Part shown: piece by piece, positions 12,853 through 15,059 of the stretch | Numbering within the stretch: the stretch's first letter is position 1 | How the letters are laid out: each line of letters opens with the position of its first letter | Source of the DNA: Lachnospiraceae bacterium UBA1753 | GTDB lineage: Bacteria > Bacillota > Clostridia > Lachnospirales > Lachnospiraceae | DNA length: 15,059 bases | Assembly (NCBI GenBank): GCA_002317595.1 | Contig: DCHL01000113.1 | Location: 1 to 15,059, forward strand | Reading direction: 5' to 3' | Notes under the pieces: generated by a model | Database searches by the model: none | Seen by the model: only the letters and a program-made list of their open reading frames with translations | Told to the model about the DNA's origin: nothing | Position numbers and translations under genes: made by a program

Positions 12853-15059
12853 TTATTCTTTATCCAGAAGCTTCACGAACTCAGCCTCAGGCATCGGCCT
12901 GTAAAAATAATAACCCTGTATCATATCGCAGCCGGCCTCATCCAGGAAGGAGAGCTGATTCTCTTCCTCAACACCCTCGGCCACGACCTTCGCCCCCACA
13001 GCGTGGGACAGTTCTATGATCGACTTAATTATGGCCTCAGCCTTCCTGCTCTTACCAATTTTTCTCACAAAGCCCATATCAAGCTTCACCACATCAAACT
13101 CGTAGCTCTCGAGAGTCGACATTGAGCTCATTCCGCTTCCGAAGTCATCAAGCAGCACCGACATTCCGAGGCGCTTTACCTCGGTCAGGAAATCCCTGGC
13201 ATTACTTTCGATCTCCTCGTATGCGGACTCAGTAACCTCAAGCTTAAGCATTTTCTGGACATTGTCAGAACCCTTCAGACTGTTCATGATGCTTTCGATA
13301 AATCGTGAATCGTAAAAATCCACTCTTGAAATATTGACAGCACAGGGGACATATTTTTTCCCACTCTTCTGTCTTCGGCTATTGAACAGCAGTACATTGT
13401 TCACCATCAAGTAGTCAATCTTCGTGATGACACCTCTCTGCTCGAAGGCGGGGACAAAGCGGGCTGGGGACAGCATGCCGAGTTCGTGGTGGTTCCAGCG
13501 AACCAGAGCCTCCGCGCTGACTATCTCTCTCGATTTTATGTCAACCACTGGCTGATAGTAGGTCACAAACTCACCGGTCTCCAGCGCCTGATCAAGTTCT
13601 GAGACAAGCACTCTCTGTTCAAGATATTCCTCCCTCATTTTTTCATCATAGACAGCATAATAGCGGTCGCGGTTGTTGGGAATCAGGTTTTCCGCAAGCT
13701 TGGCCCTGTCAATCGCCGCACTAAGCCTGATGTTGACATTATCTCTGATATGGAGAATTCCGCACCGTATCTGGAAGGGATATTCTATGTAATCCTCCTT
13801 GTATATCTGGCGGCAGAGTTCATTAAGACTCTGCTCTGTAATGTTCTCTCTCCTGGTCACAAACACATAGTGGTCCGCCTCGAGCCTGGCCATGATAAGG
13901 GGCTTCATTATCTGGCGTATTACATCCCTCTGTTGGAAGATAGCCATGTCACCGCTGAAGGTGCCAAGCAGATCATTCATTGCCTTGAAGCCCTGCACAT
14001 TAGTATAGACCAGCGATAATTCCTCGTTGGAATACCTTATTATACTGTGGGCCTTGGCGAGGAATCCGGAGCGCGAATAGATATCAGTCATCCAGTCGTG
14101 ATCAAGGACATCCGTGGTGTTTACCATCGTGAAGATAAATTCCTTCTTGCCTATGTCAATAGCCCTGATTGTCACCTTCTCCGCCTGAATGCCATCAGGG
14201 GTGTCGATATGGACCGTCCTGACATACTCCCCGTCCCGTTCAATCTCCGCAAATACCACTTCCTGACTTAACTGGTCAAGATACGCCTGCTTCTCATCCT
14301 CCACAACAAGGCGCTCGGAAAAGTTCCTATTAAAGAAGTCAAAGCTGTCGATATTCACCGGAATGAAGCCATTTCTAAGAAGGAACTCACTAATATGATA
14401 AAAATGTGTTCCGGCGTAGGATTCGTTGAAGGAGAATACCGCATCGTAATTATCCTGCATAAAGCTCTGCGCCAGATTGTCAATATAACCGCGCTCTGCG
14501 GGAGTATTTTTTTCAAAAAATATATTTTCTGAATGTATCACGCCCTGTGGAACTCTGCGTACCTTCCCGTCCTGCATAATAAGAGCCTCTCCAAACAGTT
14601 CCGTGACGCCGTTCCTGATGATGAAATAACTTCCATCAGGCAGCAGGTAAAAGCTCCGCCCGATGCTGTCCCTCGCAATGATATCATCCACAAGTCTCTT
14701 TCCGTCGAGCATTACCCCTTCTGAATAATACTGATAATGAGGGATCATCTGAATCCTTGTGAGGCCGAGGCCCTTTTTGAAGCGCACGAAATCCTCACGG
14801 ACTGATTCCCCGGGGAGCTCTGGTATGAGATACGCCTCGTCAGCAGAATTCACGCTTCCTGCGCTGAGAGCCATGAATATTCCATCAAATTCCTTAAGCG
14901 CGCCCTTCAGGTCGCACTTTGTGATGAACTCATTTTCTGTGGGCACATGTCCGCCTGACAGATAAACCACATCCGCCCATCTTACAGCCTCTGCCAGACT
15001 TTCCCTGGCAATGCTAAGTTCATCCATAGCACTCGATTCTTCCCCTGCGCTTGATTCTT
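12853..15059 (-). CDS. Peptidase E-like (S51) domain fused to degenerate GGDEF and intact EAL domain; 5' end outside the window
   Basis: The frame is open through position 15059, so the ATG at 15027 is internal; residue numbers here count from it (724 residues). Residues 1-160 are the C-terminal two thirds of a type 1 glutamine amidotransferase-like S51 domain: VVYLSGGHVPTENEF (20-34), MALSAGS with nucleophile-like Ser55, IPHYQ with His97, and LLPDGSY. Residues about 165-310 are a linker, perhaps PAS-like. The GGDEF domain (about 310-460) has EADHY (383-387) in place of GGDEF and should be inactive as a cyclase. The EAL domain (about 475-720) keeps EAL (506-508), Asn565, Glu597, Asp627-Asp628, Lys648, Glu684 and Gln704, so it should hydrolyse cyclic di-GMP. 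No membrane segment is seen. It is followed by a strong terminator. Confidence 0.9.
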   Translation of the reverse strand, partial: ESSAGEESSAMDELSIARESLAEAVRWADVVYLSGGHVPTENEFITKCDLKGALKEFDGIFMALSAGSVNSADEAYLIPELPGESVREDFVRFKKGLGLTRIQMIPHYQYYSEGVMLDGKRLVDDIIARDSIGRSFYLLPDGSYFIIRNGVTELFGEALIMQDGKVRRVPQGVIHSENIFFEKNTPAERGYIDNLAQSFMQDNYDAVFSFNESYAGTHFYHISEFLLRNGFIPVNIDSFDFFNRNFSERLVVEDEKQAYLDQLSQEVVFAEIERDGEYVRTVHIDTPDGIQAEKVTIRAIDIGKKEFIFTMVNTTDVLDHDWMTDIYSRSGFLAKAHSIIRYSNEELSLVYTNVQGFKAMNDLLGTFSGDMAIFQQRDVIRQIMKPLIMARLEADHYVFVTRRENITEQSLNELCRQIYKEDYIEYPFQIRCGILHIRDNVNIRLSAAIDRAKLAENLIPNNRDRYYAVYDEKMREEYLEQRVLVSELDQALETGEFVTYYQPVVDIKSREIVSAEALVRWNHHELGMLSPARFVPAFEQRGVITKIDYLMVNNVLLFNSRRQKSGKKYVPCAVNISRVDFYDSRFIESIMNSLKGSDNVQKMLKLEVTESAYEEIESNARDFLTEVKRLGMSVLLDDFGSGMSSMSTLESYEFDVVKLDMGFVRKIGKSRKAEAIIKSIIELSHAVGAKVVAEGVEEENQLSFLDEAGCDMIQGYYFYRPMPEAEFVKLLDKE

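Noticed and set aside
15025..15027. ATG as the true start of the peptidase-GGDEF-EAL protein
   Set aside because: The frame stays open to the window edge, there is no ribosome binding site before it, and the S51 domain would lack its first third.

Overview
The window looks like a piece of chromosome from an anaerobic Firmicute of the Lachnospiraceae (Butyrivibrio / Roseburia type). Support for this: AGGAG-type ribosome binding sites, several protein families typical of that group (a DUF3048/YerB-like lipoprotein, a UvrX/YqjW-like Y-family polymerase with a YolD-like partner, a clostridial-type glutamate-cysteine ligase, many-domain GGDEF/EAL proteins), and moderate G+C. This placement is inference from family resemblance; there is no rRNA gene. 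Every gene I can support is on the minus strand, so the window reads functionally from right to left. No tRNA, rRNA, transposase or cas gene was recognised.

Right to left: (a) 12853-15059, a very large protein cut by the window edge, in which a peptidase-E-like (S51) domain is fused to a degenerate GGDEF and an apparently intact EAL domain. It ends at a strong hairpin terminator. (b) 11499-12647, a DUF3048 lipoprotein with its own terminator. (c) 11019-11420, eight tandem palindromic units with a period of 51-53 bp. (d) 9148-10922, an error-prone Y-family polymerase followed by a YolD-like small protein, with a 2 x 69 bp duplication between them. (e) 7344-9020, a second GGDEF(degenerate)-EAL protein whose last codons are tandemly copied beyond its stop. 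(f) 6200-7174, a DRE-TIM aldolase-like enzyme with promoter and terminator. (g) 5638-6045, a second eight-unit array of the same palindromic family. (h) 5407-1496, a probable operon: small membrane protein, TetR-family repressor, glutamate-cysteine ligase, CPA2 antiporter, headed by a promoter carrying two copies of a palindromic operator. (i) 495-1319, a secreted Ala/Gln-rich protein. (j) 1-373, the N-terminal part of a conserved clostridial protein, cut by the left edge.

The most interesting feature is the pair of palindrome arrays. Both have eight units built on TCATCG...CGATGA half-sites, both have a period close to five helical turns, and both sit in the gap between one gene's terminator and the next gene's promoter. 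Other items worth attention are the peptidase/EAL fusion, the twin-operator TetR operon that contains glutathione-type biosynthesis and an antiporter, and an unusual density of small tandem duplications (12, 24, 34/35 and about 52 bp periods) in the intergenic DNA.

Functionally the window is a mix: two predicted cyclic-di-GMP phosphodiesterases, one translesion polymerase module, one thiol/ion homeostasis operon, and several cell-envelope or unknown proteins.
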